Below are positions 8,352 through 17,179 of a stretch of 64,000 bases of DNA, one piece after another. The position numbers and the translations under genes are program-made. Positions within the stretch are counted from its first letter, which is position 1. Each line of letters begins with the position of its first letter. The DNA is taken from positions 166,622-230,621 of the forward strand of contig NZ_VUNG01000002.1 in assembly GCF_009695775.1 (NCBI RefSeq), given 5' to 3'. The notes below the pieces were generated by a model. That model had not been told where the DNA came from, ran no database searches, and was given only the letters and a program-made list of their open reading frames with translations. Source of the stretch: Hallella mizrahii (GTDB lineage: Bacteria > Bacteroidota > Bacteroidia > Bacteroidales > Bacteroidaceae).

Positions 8352-9413
8352 CTATTTTGATTCAGCTTTCTTCTTAGCTGTGCTGAGCAGTCCACAGGCG
8401 GCAAAGATGTCCTGCCCACGGCTGGCGCGGATCGTCGTGTAGATGCCGTGCTGTGTGAGATAGTCGCGGAAGCTCTCCATCTTCTCCTCGCTGGCTCCAT
8501 GCAAGGGCACGTGGGGAATCTGATGGAAGCGGATGAGGTTGACACGGCATTCAAGGCCATGGAGCAGACGCACGATGGCCTGGGCATGAGCCTTGGAATC
8601 GTTGAGTCCGCCAAAGACGATATACTCAAACGAGAGGCGACGCTGATGCGAGAAGTCGTAGTTGCGAAGCAGTTCCACGATGTCCTCAATCGCCATACCT
8701 CTCTCTGCCGGCATGAGCTCCTGGCGCTGCTCATGGAGCGGTGAGTGAAGGCTGATGGCCACATGGCACTGGCTCTCTTCGAGGAAGCGCTTGAGCTTGT
8801 CCTTGAGTCCCACACTGCTCACGGTGATGCGCTTGGGACTCCAGGCGTAACCATAGGAAGCGGTAAGGATCTCGGTGGCTCGCAGCACATTATCGAGGTT
8901 GTCCATCGGTTCTCCCTGACCCATAAACACGATGTTGGTAAGCTTGTCACGCTCGGGCAGACTGTAGATCTGATTGAGGATATCAGTGGCTGTGAGGTAG
9001 CCCTCAAAGCCCTGCTTACCCGTTTGGCAGAAGAGACAGTTCATCTTGCAGCCTACCTCACACGAAACGCAGAGTGTGGCACGATCGTCCTCGGGGATGT
9101 ATACCGTCTCGACAAACTTGGTGGCTACCGGTGCCGAGTCAGCACCGGCGGTTGTGACGACGGGGAAGAGATATTTGATGGTTCCATCCTTGGAGTGCTG
9201 GGCATCAATAGGCTTGGCGCAACCAATCTGATAGTGCTCGTTGAGCTTCTCGCGGTTGGCCTTGGAGATGTTTGTCATCTCGTCGATGGAACTCACATGC
9301 TGGGTGTAGATCCATTTTGCCATCTGCCCTCCGGCGAAAGAAGGCATGCCAAGCGACACGGCCACTTGCTTGAGCTCGGGCAGTGTCATGCCAAGGAGAT
9401 TTTTCTTATTCAT
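8352..9413 (-). CDS. rlmN: 23S rRNA (adenine(2503)-C(2))-methyltransferase RlmN
   Basis: 353 residues from ATG 9413 (MNKKNLLGMTLPEL). RlmN is a radical-SAM enzyme that methylates A2503 of 23S rRNA and A37 of some tRNAs. The cluster motif CKMNCLFC, the VFMGQGEPMDNLDNV segment and the C-terminal catalytic cysteine region (GQDIFAACGLL) are all present. A longer reading frame begins at 9440, but a promoter -7 element covers 9430-9437, so that ATG would not be transcribed and the start at 9413 is preferred. First gene of the run rlmN-DUF4837-pdxA-flippase. Confidence 0.95.
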   Translation of the reverse strand: MNKKNLLGMTLPELKQVAVSLGMPSFAGGQMAKWIYTQHVSSIDEMTNISKANREKLNEHYQIGCAKPIDAQHSKDGTIKYLFPVVTTAGADSAPVATKFVETVYIPEDDRATLCVSCEVGCKMNCLFCQTGKQGFEGYLTATDILNQIYSLPERDKLTNIVFMGQGEPMDNLDNVLRATEILTASYGYAWSPKRITVSSVGLKDKLKRFLEESQCHVAISLHSPLHEQRQELMPAERGMAIEDIVELLRNYDFSHQRRLSFEYIVFGGLNDSKAHAQAIVRLLHGLECRVNLIRFHQIPHVPLHGASEEKMESFRDYLTQHGIYTTIRASRGQDIFAACGLLSTAKKKAESK

Positions 9414-9429
9414 GGTACTATTCATAGTG

Positions 9430-9437
9430 CAAAGATA
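9430..9437 (-). promoter_or_regulatory. Promoter -7 element of rlmN (TATCTTTG)
   Basis: TATCTTTG on the minus strand is a perfect TAnnTTTG match. Transcription would start near 9425, which decides for the ATG at 9413 as the rlmN start. Confidence 0.75.
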
Positions 9438-9480
9438 CAAACTTTTTGAGTAAAGTAGGGATTTTGTGCCATAAAATAGC

Positions 9481-9488
9481 TATCTTTG
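9481..9488 (+). promoter_or_regulatory. Promoter -7 element of the SpoIID-like gene (TATCTTTG)
   Basis: A perfect TAnnTTTG match 29 bp before the ATG at 9517, with a TTTTG about 20 bp upstream as a possible -33 element. Together with the rlmN promoter it forms a compact divergent pair. Confidence 0.75.
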
Positions 9489-9516
9489 CATCATTAACAC
9501 CTTATTATATAGGATT

Positions 9517-10914
9517 ATGTCTATGGAATCATCGAGTTGGAAATATCATTGTGAACCACAAGTGAAGGTGGGAATCGTCAGTGGCGTGACCATTCATTTC
9601 GCGTTGAATGGCCCCTACACGGTACTGGGACACAAGGCTGTAGGCCCCCAGACGGCGATGATGATCCCCAAAGGTATTGTGTGGAATAATGAGGTATATC
9701 CCGAGCTGGTCTTCTCGCCATTGGCAGATGACGCGTCGTTCTCGCTGAGCGATGTGACCATAGGCGTAAATTTTCACTGGGAACGCAAAGAGACGCAAAC
9801 ATTCCTGGGCACGCTGCGTCTTATTCAGAACGGCGACAAGGTATGTGCTGTCAATGAGCTCCCAGTGGAGAAATATCTGGAAAGTGTGATCTCCAGCGAG
9901 ATGAGTGCTACGTCGAGCTTGGAGCTGCTCAAGGCTCATGCGGTCATCTCGCGGTCGTGGCTGCTGGCTCAGATGGAAAAGCGAAAAAAAGTACACCTAT
10001 CAGATGGGGTTAATGCACAGGAGGAAACGACAGCAGCCGAGATGGTGGAAGACAAGGATCGTATCGTGAAATGGTATGACCGCGAAGACCACACGCTGTT
10101 TGACGTCTGTGCCGATGACCATTGTCAGCGCTACCAGGGTATCACCAAGGAGACCAGCCCACACGTGGCGGAAGCCATCAGACTGACAAGAGGTGAGATT
10201 CTGACCTCCGACGGTGAGATCTGTGACGCACGCTTCTCGAAGTGTTGCGGCGGCGTAACAGAAGAATTTCAATATTGCTGGGAAAACAGCCCGAAGACTT
10301 ACCTGAAAGCGGTGACTGACACGGCAGAAATGGTCAAGAGTCAGGAGGACAATAGCAGCGATGCGCTGGTTCCCGACTTGACGGTAGAGGCTGCGGCAGA
10401 GCGATGGATACGCTCCACGCCACCGGCTTTCTGCAACACGAAAGACAGAGAAGTGCTGTCGCAAGTGCTCAACGACTATGATCAGGAGACCACGGATTTC
10501 TATCGCTGGACAGTAGAATATACACAAGAGGAATTGGCTGAACTGATTCAAAGAAAGACGCGACGGGACTTAGGACGCATCCGCGACATCATTCCCTTAC
10601 AGCGGGGAAAGAGCGGCAGAATCTGGCTGATGAAGGTCATCGGTGAGAACCATGACTTGATCATCGGAAAAGAGTTGGAAATACGACGCGCACTCAGCAA
10701 CAGCCATCTCTATAGTTCTGCCTTTGTGGTGGACAAAGAAGGAGAGGATGCAGACGGATTTCCCAAGAGCTTTACCCTCCATGGAGCAGGATGGGGACAC
10801 GGCGTGGGACTCTGTCAGATTGGTGCCGCGATGATGGGTGCCAAAGGCTATGACTATGACAGAATCTTAGCACACTATTATCCCGGTGCCTGTCTCACAA
10901 AACAATACGTTTAA
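9517..10914 (+). CDS. SpoIID/LytB domain-containing protein
   Basis: 465 residues. The SpoIID/LytB signature region is clear: NELPVEKYLESVISSEMSAT followed by LELLKAHAVISRSWLLAQME (about 110-155), and the closing FTLHGAGWGHGVGLCQIGAA (about 420-440). SpoIID proteins of sporulating bacteria are lytic transglycosylases acting on denuded glycan strands, and Bacteroidetes carry homologues of less certain role. No signal peptide is seen at the chosen start, which is odd for a wall enzyme. The downstream AmpG-like transporter (24 bp gap) suggests a joint task in peptidoglycan turnover or recycling (inference). Confidence 0.88.
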   Translation: MSMESSSWKYHCEPQVKVGIVSGVTIHFALNGPYTVLGHKAVGPQTAMMIPKGIVWNNEVYPELVFSPLADDASFSLSDVTIGVNFHWERKETQTFLGTLRLIQNGDKVCAVNELPVEKYLESVISSEMSATSSLELLKAHAVISRSWLLAQMEKRKKVHLSDGVNAQEETTAAEMVEDKDRIVKWYDREDHTLFDVCADDHCQRYQGITKETSPHVAEAIRLTRGEILTSDGEICDARFSKCCGGVTEEFQYCWENSPKTYLKAVTDTAEMVKSQEDNSSDALVPDLTVEAAAERWIRSTPPAFCNTKDREVLSQVLNDYDQETTDFYRWTVEYTQEELAELIQRKTRRDLGRIRDIIPLQRGKSGRIWLMKVIGENHDLIIGKELEIRRALSNSHLYSSAFVVDKEGEDADGFPKSFTLHGAGWGHGVGLCQIGAAMMGAKGYDYDRILAHYYPGACLTKQYV

Positions 10915-10938
10915 AAACAGTTACGACCATTTACGACT

Positions 10939-12312
10939 ATGCTCAATAAAACGAAAGAGAGAACACGAGCAACTTTTCAAGATCAAGAACACAGGTCGCC
11001 TTGGCTATGGGTGCCGTCGCTGTCGTTTGCCGACGGATTGCCATTGGTGACGATTATGACTCTATCGGTGATCCTCTATAAACAGCTGGGACTGAGCAAT
11101 GCCGAGATCACCTTCTATACCTCGTGGCTCTATCTGCCTTGGATATTGAAACCGGTATGGAGTCCGCTCATCAATGTGGTGAAAACCAAACGCTGGTGGA
11201 TCGTGCTGACAGAAGTGCTCTTGGGCGCTGCCTTCGGCGGAGTAGCCTTCACGATACCTACCTCGTTTTGGCTGCAGGGCTCTCTGTTCTTCTTTTGGGT
11301 AATCGCCTTTGCGGGTGCCAGCCACTGCATCTCTGCCGACGGCTTCTATATGCTTGGCCTTAATACCCATCAGCAGGCTACGTTCATGGGGATACGATCA
11401 CTGTTTGACCGCTTGGCCACGATATTCGCCCAAGGCGTACTGGTGATGATAGCCGGAAATCTGCAAGTGGTCTTCCGAAATAGCATCTCCTACTCGTGGA
11501 GCCTGACATTCTTTGGCGTCACGGGAATGTTTCTGCTGTTGTGGCTTTGGCATAACTGTGTATTGCCGCGTCCGCGGGAAGATGCCAAGCGCCCATTTGT
11601 CAACTTCAAAACCATCGGAGACGAGTTTACGCATACCTTCCGCACGTTCTTTGCCAAGGAACAGATATGGGTAGCTCTGATGTTCATCATCTTCTTCCGC
11701 ATGCCGGAGGGACTGATGGAAAAAGTGTCTGCACTCTTCCTCATCGACTCAGGACATAACGGGGGACTGGGACTCTCACCTCAGGAATATGGACTCGTAC
11801 AGGGTACCGTGGGCATCATCGGCGTGTCACTGGGAGGCATCTTGGGAGGCTTCTTCGCGGGCAGAGACGGACTAAAAAAATGGATATGGCCGATGGCTCT
11901 GGCTTTCTTCCTGCCACAGATGGTCTACTTGCTACTGAGCTATGCGCTCTCTTCCAGTCTGTGGATGATCAGCCTTTGCGTGTTTGTGGAGCAATTCGGC
12001 TATGGCTTCGGACTGACTGCCTACACCCTATACCTTATATATTATAGTCGAGGAGAGTACAAAACCAGCCATTATGCATTGGCTTCCGCCATCATGTCTC
12101 TCTCGATGATGCTGCCGGGATTGGTATCCGGTGCGCTGCAGGACATGATGGGATACCGAGATTTCTTCACGCTATCACTGGTATTCAGCCTCCTCACCCT
12201 CTTAGTGGTAGGCCGACTGAAAATCGACAAAGAGTTCGGAAAAGCAGAGCAGGAACAAGAAAAGGAACAAGGACAAGAAAAGGAACAAGAGAAAGAGTTG
12301 AAAGAAGCATAA
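10939..12312 (+). CDS. MFS transporter, AmpG-like muropeptide permease
   Basis: 457 residues with about twelve hydrophobic segments. The N-terminal WLWVPSLSFADGLPLVTIMT and the SWLYLPWILKPVWSPLINVV segment resemble AmpG/PAT-type permeases, which import muropeptides for recycling. Directly follows the SpoIID-like gene, supporting a link to cell-wall turnover. The C-terminus carries an unusual charged repeat rich in Glu, Gln and Lys (about 433-457) absent from E. coli AmpG. Substrate identity is inferred from family and context only. Confidence 0.82.
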   Translation: MLNKTKERTRATFQDQEHRSPWLWVPSLSFADGLPLVTIMTLSVILYKQLGLSNAEITFYTSWLYLPWILKPVWSPLINVVKTKRWWIVLTEVLLGAAFGGVAFTIPTSFWLQGSLFFFWVIAFAGASHCISADGFYMLGLNTHQQATFMGIRSLFDRLATIFAQGVLVMIAGNLQVVFRNSISYSWSLTFFGVTGMFLLLWLWHNCVLPRPREDAKRPFVNFKTIGDEFTHTFRTFFAKEQIWVALMFIIFFRMPEGLMEKVSALFLIDSGHNGGLGLSPQEYGLVQGTVGIIGVSLGGILGGFFAGRDGLKKWIWPMALAFFLPQMVYLLLSYALSSSLWMISLCVFVEQFGYGFGLTAYTLYLIYYSRGEYKTSHYALASAIMSLSMMLPGLVSGALQDMMGYRDFFTLSLVFSLLTLLVVGRLKIDKEFGKAEQEQEKEQGQEKEQEKELKEA

Positions 12313-12410
12313 GGCTACTGAGCCATACGCCTGGCTTCTCACAGACAGAACGGAAGCTTCAAACAACGCAGTTTCCATCTTTAGCGGACACCAATATTAC
12401 AAAAACAAAG

Positions 12411-12451
12411 ATGCCGCAACCTCGCAGAATATATTTGCGGAGTTGCGGCAT
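12411..12451. terminator. Bidirectional terminator hairpin
   Basis: ATGCCGCAAC (12411-12420) pairs perfectly with GTTGCGGCAT (12442-12451), with partly paired inner bases. It lies between the convergent transporter (plus) and pyrD (minus) genes. Confidence 0.65.
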
Positions 12452-12498
12452 TATCATGTTCACCCGATGTCTATCATTATCATATCTGATGATCATGT

Positions 12499-13407
12499 CT
12501 ATTTCACGACACCGATAATCTCTTTCACGCTCTTGCATCCATGACACTCCAACCACTGAGCCATGCCATTCTTGACTTTCACGGTGACAGCGGGATCGAT
12601 GAAGTTGGCGGTACCAATCTCAATGGCTGTGGCTCCTGCCATCATAAACTCGATAGCGTCTTCTGCTGTCATGATGCCACCCAAGCCGATCACCGGTATC
12701 TGTACAGCCTTGGCCACATCATGCACCATTCTCACTGCGACAGGCTTCACTGCCGGACCGCTGAGTCCACCGGTACCGATACTCAACTTAGGACAACGGT
12801 GCTCAATGTCGATGGCCATACCCATCAGCGTGTTGATGAGCGACACACTGTCAGCGCCCTCTGCCTCGCAGGCACGGGCAATGTCAGCAATGGATGTGAC
12901 ATTGGGCGAGAGCTTCACGATGAGCGTCTTATGATAGACTTTACGCACTGCCTTGACCACACTGGCTGCACCCTCACAGGTAACACCGAAAGCCATTCCG
13001 CCATCCTTCACATTGGGACAAGAGATATTCAACTCGATGGCCGGAATACGCTCCAACTCATCAATACGCGATGCGCACTCGGCATAGCGCTCTGGCGAGG
13101 AACCGCTCACGTTGACGATGAAATGGGTCGGGATGTCTTTGATCTCAGGATAGATGTGCTCACAGAAATAGTCCACACCTTTGTTCTGCAGTCCCACACA
13201 ATTGAGCATTCCGCTCGCCGTCTCTGCCATACGCGGGTAGTCGTTGCCCTCGCGACGCTCCAGTGTGGTGCCCTTAACAATGATACCACCGATTTCCTCT
13301 AAAGGCACTAAGTCGGAAAACTCTACACCATAGCCAAACGTGCCGCTGGCTGTCATGACTGGATTAGCTAATTTGAGATGATGAATATTGACACTTAAAT
13401 CTACCAT
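12499..13407 (-). CDS. pyrD: Dihydroorotate dehydrogenase B, catalytic subunit
   Basis: 302 residues. It oxidises dihydroorotate to orotate in pyrimidine synthesis using FMN. NISCPNV (Cys130), the glycine-rich [20 protein letters not shown] and the ASGTFGYG start are typical of class 1B enzymes. Those enzymes work as a complex with the iron-sulfur flavoprotein PyrK, and pyrK overlaps this gene by 7 bp immediately upstream, so the pair is co-translated. Cytoplasmic. Confidence 0.95.
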   Translation of the reverse strand: MVDLSVNIHHLKLANPVMTASGTFGYGVEFSDLVPLEEIGGIIVKGTTLERREGNDYPRMAETASGMLNCVGLQNKGVDYFCEHIYPEIKDIPTHFIVNVSGSSPERYAECASRIDELERIPAIELNISCPNVKDGGMAFGVTCEGAASVVKAVRKVYHKTLIVKLSPNVTSIADIARACEAEGADSVSLINTLMGMAIDIEHRCPKLSIGTGGLSGPAVKPVAVRMVHDVAKAVQIPVIGLGGIMTAEDAIEFMMAGATAIEIGTANFIDPAVTVKVKNGMAQWLECHGCKSVKEIIGVVK

Positions 13408-14270
13408 AACAACTTCTTAATATTAAACACAGGTCCTTCTTTGCATACACACAGATTGCCATCGACAGTCTTTTCCACACAGCACAGACATGCCCCAAGT
13501 CCGCAGGCCATCATATTCTCCAACGACACTTCGCAGGGGATATTCTTCTCTTTGGCGAACCTTGCCACTGCCTTCATCATCGAAGTAGGACCACACGTCT
13601 GGATAAAATCGAAATGCTCATCCTGCAAAATAGAATGATTGGTGACAAAGCCTTTCTCACCGGCAGAAGCATCTTCAGTGGTGATATATACCTTACCGAT
13701 TTTTTTAAACAAATCCAGTTCTAATAAATCTTTAGCAGAACGGGCACCAAGCAGGAATACAGGCTCGCCTCCCTGACACTTGATCTCAGCACCCTGATAG
13801 AGAATAGGAGCCACGCCAACACCGCCGCCGACTAATAGCACGCGCAAACGATAATCGTCATCCGGCTTTCCATAGACTGGGGAAGCAGCCTTATCGTTCT
13901 CAACTGTAGCAGTGGCAGCAACACTCTTATCACTACGAATCGAAGACTTGATTGCAGCCAGATCACTGAAACCATGACCTAAGGGGAAGAGGCAGTCGAG
14001 ATGATCGCCAGCTTTGAGCTTAGCTATGTGTTTCGTGCCTTCACCAACAGCGGCCACAAGCAGCCACAACTCATTGCGGGAGACATCTACAAAGTTAATC
14101 GAGATAGGGCGACGGAGAAAGGTAGTGGGACTGTCCTCAACGTGGATGTTGACAAACTGTCCCGGCATCATCTCCGGAAGAGGTCGCTTGGAAGTGAGCT
14201 TGAGCAGAACATGATGATCACTGATATGTTCGTTCGATGCCACTGTCAAGTCCATACAAAATTTCTTCAT
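13401..14270 (-). CDS. pyrK: Dihydroorotate dehydrogenase B, electron transfer subunit
   Basis: 289 residues. PyrK passes electrons from PyrD to NAD through FAD and a [2Fe-2S] cluster. The FAD-binding part has [10 protein letters not shown] (about 51-60), the NAD-binding part starts at [12 protein letters not shown] (about 145-156), and the C-terminus has the cysteine-rich CGLGACLCC...CVC cluster motif. Between the two nucleotide domains there is an extra low-complexity stretch (about 103-139, rich in Ser, Ala and Lys) that shorter homologues lack and that is probably a surface loop. Overlaps pyrD by 7 bp. Confidence 0.95.
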   Translation of the reverse strand: MKKFCMDLTVASNEHISDHHVLLKLTSKRPLPEMMPGQFVNIHVEDSPTTFLRRPISINFVDVSRNELWLLVAAVGEGTKHIAKLKAGDHLDCLFPLGHGFSDLAAIKSSIRSDKSVAATATVENDKAASPVYGKPDDDYRLRVLLVGGGVGVAPILYQGAEIKCQGGEPVFLLGARSAKDLLELDLFKKIGKVYITTEDASAGEKGFVTNHSILQDEHFDFIQTCGPTSMMKAVARFAKEKNIPCEVSLENMMACGLGACLCCVEKTVDGNLCVCKEGPVFNIKKLLW

Positions 14271-14709
14271 ATAAATGGATTTAAAGGGTCTTTCTTCTTA
14301 GCAAGAGCATTGCCCACAGTGATACCGTCGGGCTTACGCTTCTCTATATTCAGGTTTACATCCTTTCTATATTCGGGGCTTTATCCTTCTATATTCGTGG
14401 CTACACCTTATTATATATAGAGGATTATATTTGGAGGAGTTGCACCTCGTGTTCCCATCGGACTCACCCCTCGCCATAATCCAACTACAAACTTACACAA
14501 AAAAAACAAGAAATCAGCATTTCTATCCCAACATTATTTCATCCGATGGCAAGAATCGCTATTCCGTTGAACGCAAAGCACAAGGCTTCGAAGCACAAAA
14601 ATCCTTTCATCAAGCAAAAGCACATACCTCATGAAGCACCATGCATCGCCTCATGAGGAAATAAAAAAACTTAATCGTGGAAGAACTTAGCTACAGCGAA
14701 AGGTGGACT
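14271..14709. other. Intergenic region with CTATATTC repeats and a scattered AT motif
   Basis: No gene is supported in these 440 bases. Between about 14342 and 14401 the word CTATATTC occurs three times at roughly 22-bp intervals. It is followed at 14403-14420 by ACACCTTATTATATATAG, a motif also present in several other gaps of the window. A CCTCATGA/TCATGAGG stem lies near 14628-14660. Confidence 0.5.
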
Positions 14710-15246
14710 TTACTTCTTCGGCACAAACGACTCCCACGTCTGATCGTCATAAAAAATTCTTATCTCTGTGATCTTTCGTTGTGGTTTGTCAACATATTTC
14801 ACTATCACATTTTCTGCCTGAGAAGCGGCAGAACGGGAAGATGGACTACCTTTTCCATTGTTCTGTCCAAAAAGTGAGGGCTGCTGAACTCCGGAAGCAT
14901 CACCGCCTGAAGTCGGGTTCTCGATACTGTTTCCACCGTCAGACTGTGATGCATCAGATGCTGTGATACCATCAACAGTAGCGTCACCGGCAGCGGAGTT
15001 AGACTGCTGAGCATTGCCTCCGGCAGTGGGGGAGTTGCTTACATACATCGGTCCGTTGCCAAACATCAGCCAGTCGATGGAGATTTTTGGAAAGCGCTGA
15101 TGGATATTATCCACGATCTGCAAGGTAGGGCGCGTCCGACCATTAAAGATTCCGCTGAGGGTACCTTCTGAGATGCCGGTGTACTGCGCGAAAATTTTTT
15201 GCGTCATGTGCTGATTTTCCATCAGCTTCTTAATTCTGTCTTTCAT
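14710..15246 (-). CDS. XRE-type helix-turn-helix transcriptional regulator
   Basis: 178 residues from ATG 15246 (MKDRIKKLMENQHMTQKIFA); a start four codons earlier is possible. The first 65 residues are a Cro/C1-type HTH (YTGISEGTLSGIFNGRTRPT) ending in DWLMFGNGPMY, a pattern frequent in Bacteroidetes chromosomal and phage-related regulators. A long Ser/Gly/Asn-rich linker (about 70-145) leads to a short basic C-terminal segment (RKITEIRIFYDD). The AT-rich upstream region carries ATTTGCAAA palindromes that could be its own operators. Its targets are unknown. Confidence 0.85.
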   Translation of the reverse strand: MKDRIKKLMENQHMTQKIFAQYTGISEGTLSGIFNGRTRPTLQIVDNIHQRFPKISIDWLMFGNGPMYVSNSPTAGGNAQQSNSAAGDATVDGITASDASQSDGGNSIENPTSGGDASGVQQPSLFGQNNGKGSPSSRSAASQAENVIVKYVDKPQRKITEIRIFYDDQTWESFVPKK

Positions 15247-15302
15247 ATCAGGAACCATAGAGATGAAAATGGGCTAAAAAGCCGCTTTTATTTATGCATT
15301 TG

Positions 15303-15310
15303 CAAAGTTA
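15303..15310 (-). promoter_or_regulatory. Promoter -7 element of the XRE-type regulator (TAACTTTG)
   Basis: TAACTTTG on the minus strand fits TAnnTTTG, about 57 bp before the ATG at 15246. An ATTTGCAAA word overlaps it, as expected of an autoregulated repressor. Confidence 0.6.
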
Positions 15311-15918
15311 AATCAAAAAAATGATATTTGCAAATGTAAATAGCAAAATTTTAATCCTAAAACGATATTCAACAAATCAAATAATACGAATTTTAGAATT
15401 TAAATATTATAATCATTATTTCGCGATTTGAAAGATCAAATATCGACCACAAAACACCTATAAAGCATTGAATGAACGATTCAAGTCAACTATTTGGCTT
15501 TTATACGGCTATATCTACATATTAGATATGAAAAAGGCTCAAAAAGGGTGGCTTTGAAGATAAAATAACTTTATTTTCATGTATATCGCTTCTCTTATAT
15601 CCATTTTCTATATTGATAATCAATGATTTATCCTCAAATAGAATATCTGCATACTTTTGCGTTTGTGTTCTTGAATTTATACTTGATAATTTGAATAGTC
15701 GAATAAAGGTCTTATTCAGCAATGCAAATTATTTGCATATTCGATTTTGTATATTAGATTTGAATTAAACTTTTAGAATTTCAAATTTGAAAATTGGAGA
15801 TTTAAAATCAAAATAAAAGTTAATCGTAAATTTCAAGATAACCCAAACACTGTTTTTCGTCATTTTTGCGAAAATTCAGACAAGGATAGGAGTCGGTTCT
15901 GATTTTTAAATTCTCAGC
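15311..15918. other. AT-rich intergenic region
   Basis: About 600 bases with clearly lower GC than the surroundings. A 66-codon minus-strand frame (15522-15722) has no family resemblance and composition typical of chance frames in AT-rich DNA. Palindromic ATTTGCAAAT occurs near 15327-15336 and a longer relative at 15722-15738. No gene is supported. Confidence 0.5.
15722..15738. promoter_or_regulatory. Palindrome ATGCAAAT-T-ATTTGCAT, possible operator
   Basis: Two perfect 8-bp inverted arms around one base. It shares the ATTTGCA core with sites at 15298-15306 and 15327-15336 close to the promoter of the XRE-type regulator. Confidence 0.35.
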
Positions 15919-15962
15919 AAAAAAAATTAGCCTAACTTCGTTCATTCTTAGGAAGTTAGGCT
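15919..15962 (-). terminator. Rho-independent terminator of holA
   Basis: An 11-bp perfect stem (15929-15939 with 15952-15962, core GCCTAACTTC) with a 12-base loop is followed on the minus strand by eight T (15919-15926). It lies about 70 bp beyond the holA stop. Confidence 0.8.
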
Positions 15963-16033
15963 CAAAAAAAGGTGCTTTTTAAACTTTCAAAATAGAGAAA
16001 AACAGGCCTTGTTTTGGCGTTTTTCGCTACTTT

Positions 16034-17062
16034 TTAGTGCAAAATGAAGAAGACAAGCTCTCTCATCAACTCCTCAGAAGGGGTGTTTGGATTGTCCAAC
16101 CCCTTAATTTTGGCGTCTATTTCTCCTAGTTTACCCAAAATCTGTAGCGTCTTTCTTCCCGAGTAGTTTTTCATACCTATCAGATAGTCTTTCACACCCC
16201 ATGGACTTTTCATGCCCAAATATTCCGCCAAGGCATATTGGTCGTTGCGGTTAGGAGCATAATAAGCTAACATTAAATTCTGGAAGAAGTTGAAAAGAAG
16301 CGGTACCAGGCTGAAGGCGGATCCTGCTTTAGGGTTACTATTGAAATAACATATGATCTGATTCGCCTTGTAAACATTTTTATTGATGATGGCATCTCTT
16401 AGTTCAAAGGCATTAAAATCTTTGCTTACCCCTACGTTGCGCTCCACGATGTCAGGCGTGATGCGTCTGTTATCCTCCGGCAATGAGATAAGCAACTTGT
16501 CGAGTTCAGAAGTGAGTCGACTAATATCTGCTCCGATATGGTCAGCCATCATCACGGCACTTTTCTCGTCGATGGATGCTTTTTGCCGTCTGACATAGTC
16601 GTTGATATATTTTGGCAGCTGCCACTCCTTAAGTTTCTTGCTTTCAAAGATGACACCAACCTTGTCTACCGCTACTGCAAATTTCTGTCTTCTGTTCATC
16701 GTTCCATTTTTATAGCAGAAGACAAGAATTGTTTTCGGTTGCGGATGGAGAACATATTTCTCGAGTTTATCAAACGACTTGAGTCCCTGCGCCTCCTTGA
16801 CGATGATCACCTTTCTTGGTGCCGTCATCGGATACTGCATGGCCAGATCTGCTATCTGTGCAGCATTAACATCAGCACCAAAGACCACAGTGAGATCAAA
16901 AGCCTGTTGCTCGGGCGTGAGAATTTGGTTTTGGAAAAAACTGCTGAGCTTGTCGATATAATAGGTCTCATCACCCATGAGTAAGTACACGGGTGCAAAC
17001 TCTCCGTTTTTAAGTTGTCGCATCAGAGCGTCAAATGAAACTGAAGCTTTCTTTTCTGGCAT
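16034..17062 (-). CDS. holA: DNA polymerase III subunit delta
   Basis: 342 residues, the usual size of the clamp-loader delta subunit that opens the sliding clamp. Recognisable regions are FAPVYLLMGDETYYIDKLSS at the start, FDLTVVFGADVNAAQIADLA, VIIVKEAQGLKSFDKLEKYV and the DISRLTSELDKLLISL helix (about 180-195). Delta lacks a functional P-loop and none is seen. Transcribed from the -7 element at 17167-17174 and terminated at 15929-15962. Divergent from the HsdR_N gene. Confidence 0.93.
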   Translation of the reverse strand: MPEKKASVSFDALMRQLKNGEFAPVYLLMGDETYYIDKLSSFFQNQILTPEQQAFDLTVVFGADVNAAQIADLAMQYPMTAPRKVIIVKEAQGLKSFDKLEKYVLHPQPKTILVFCYKNGTMNRRQKFAVAVDKVGVIFESKKLKEWQLPKYINDYVRRQKASIDEKSAVMMADHIGADISRLTSELDKLLISLPEDNRRITPDIVERNVGVSKDFNAFELRDAIINKNVYKANQIICYFNSNPKAGSAFSLVPLLFNFFQNLMLAYYAPNRNDQYALAEYLGMKSPWGVKDYLIGMKNYSGRKTLQILGKLGEIDAKIKGLDNPNTPSEELMRELVFFILH

Positions 17063-17102
17063 GTTTCTGTTTCTGTTATCTGTTATTCTCGCGATAAATG
17101 AC

Positions 17103-17110
17103 TATCTTTG
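17103..17110 (+). promoter_or_regulatory. Promoter -7 element (TATCTTTG) of the HsdR_N-type gene
   Basis: A perfect TAnnTTTG match on the plus strand. Transcription would start near 17116, giving a leader of about 65 bp before the ATG at 17180. Confidence 0.65.
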
Positions 17111-17166
17111 CATAGTGGGAAACACAGGAGTCACCCTGCTACGGTTCCACCAAGAATAATCACTTG

Positions 17167-17174
17167 CAAAGATA
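17167..17174 (-). promoter_or_regulatory. Promoter -7 element of holA (TATCTTTG)
   Basis: A perfect match on the minus strand, about 105 bp before the holA start. It lies inside the leader of the opposite gene, so the two transcripts overlap. Confidence 0.6.
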
Positions 17175-17179
17175 ACAAA

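Noticed and set aside
15522..15722. 66-codon minus-strand gene
   Set aside because: AT-driven composition, no promoter at a fitting distance and no recognisable features.
15300..16020. Replication origin
   Set aside because: AT-rich with one near DnaA-box (TTATCCTCA), but no cluster of boxes and no dnaA or other origin genes beside it.
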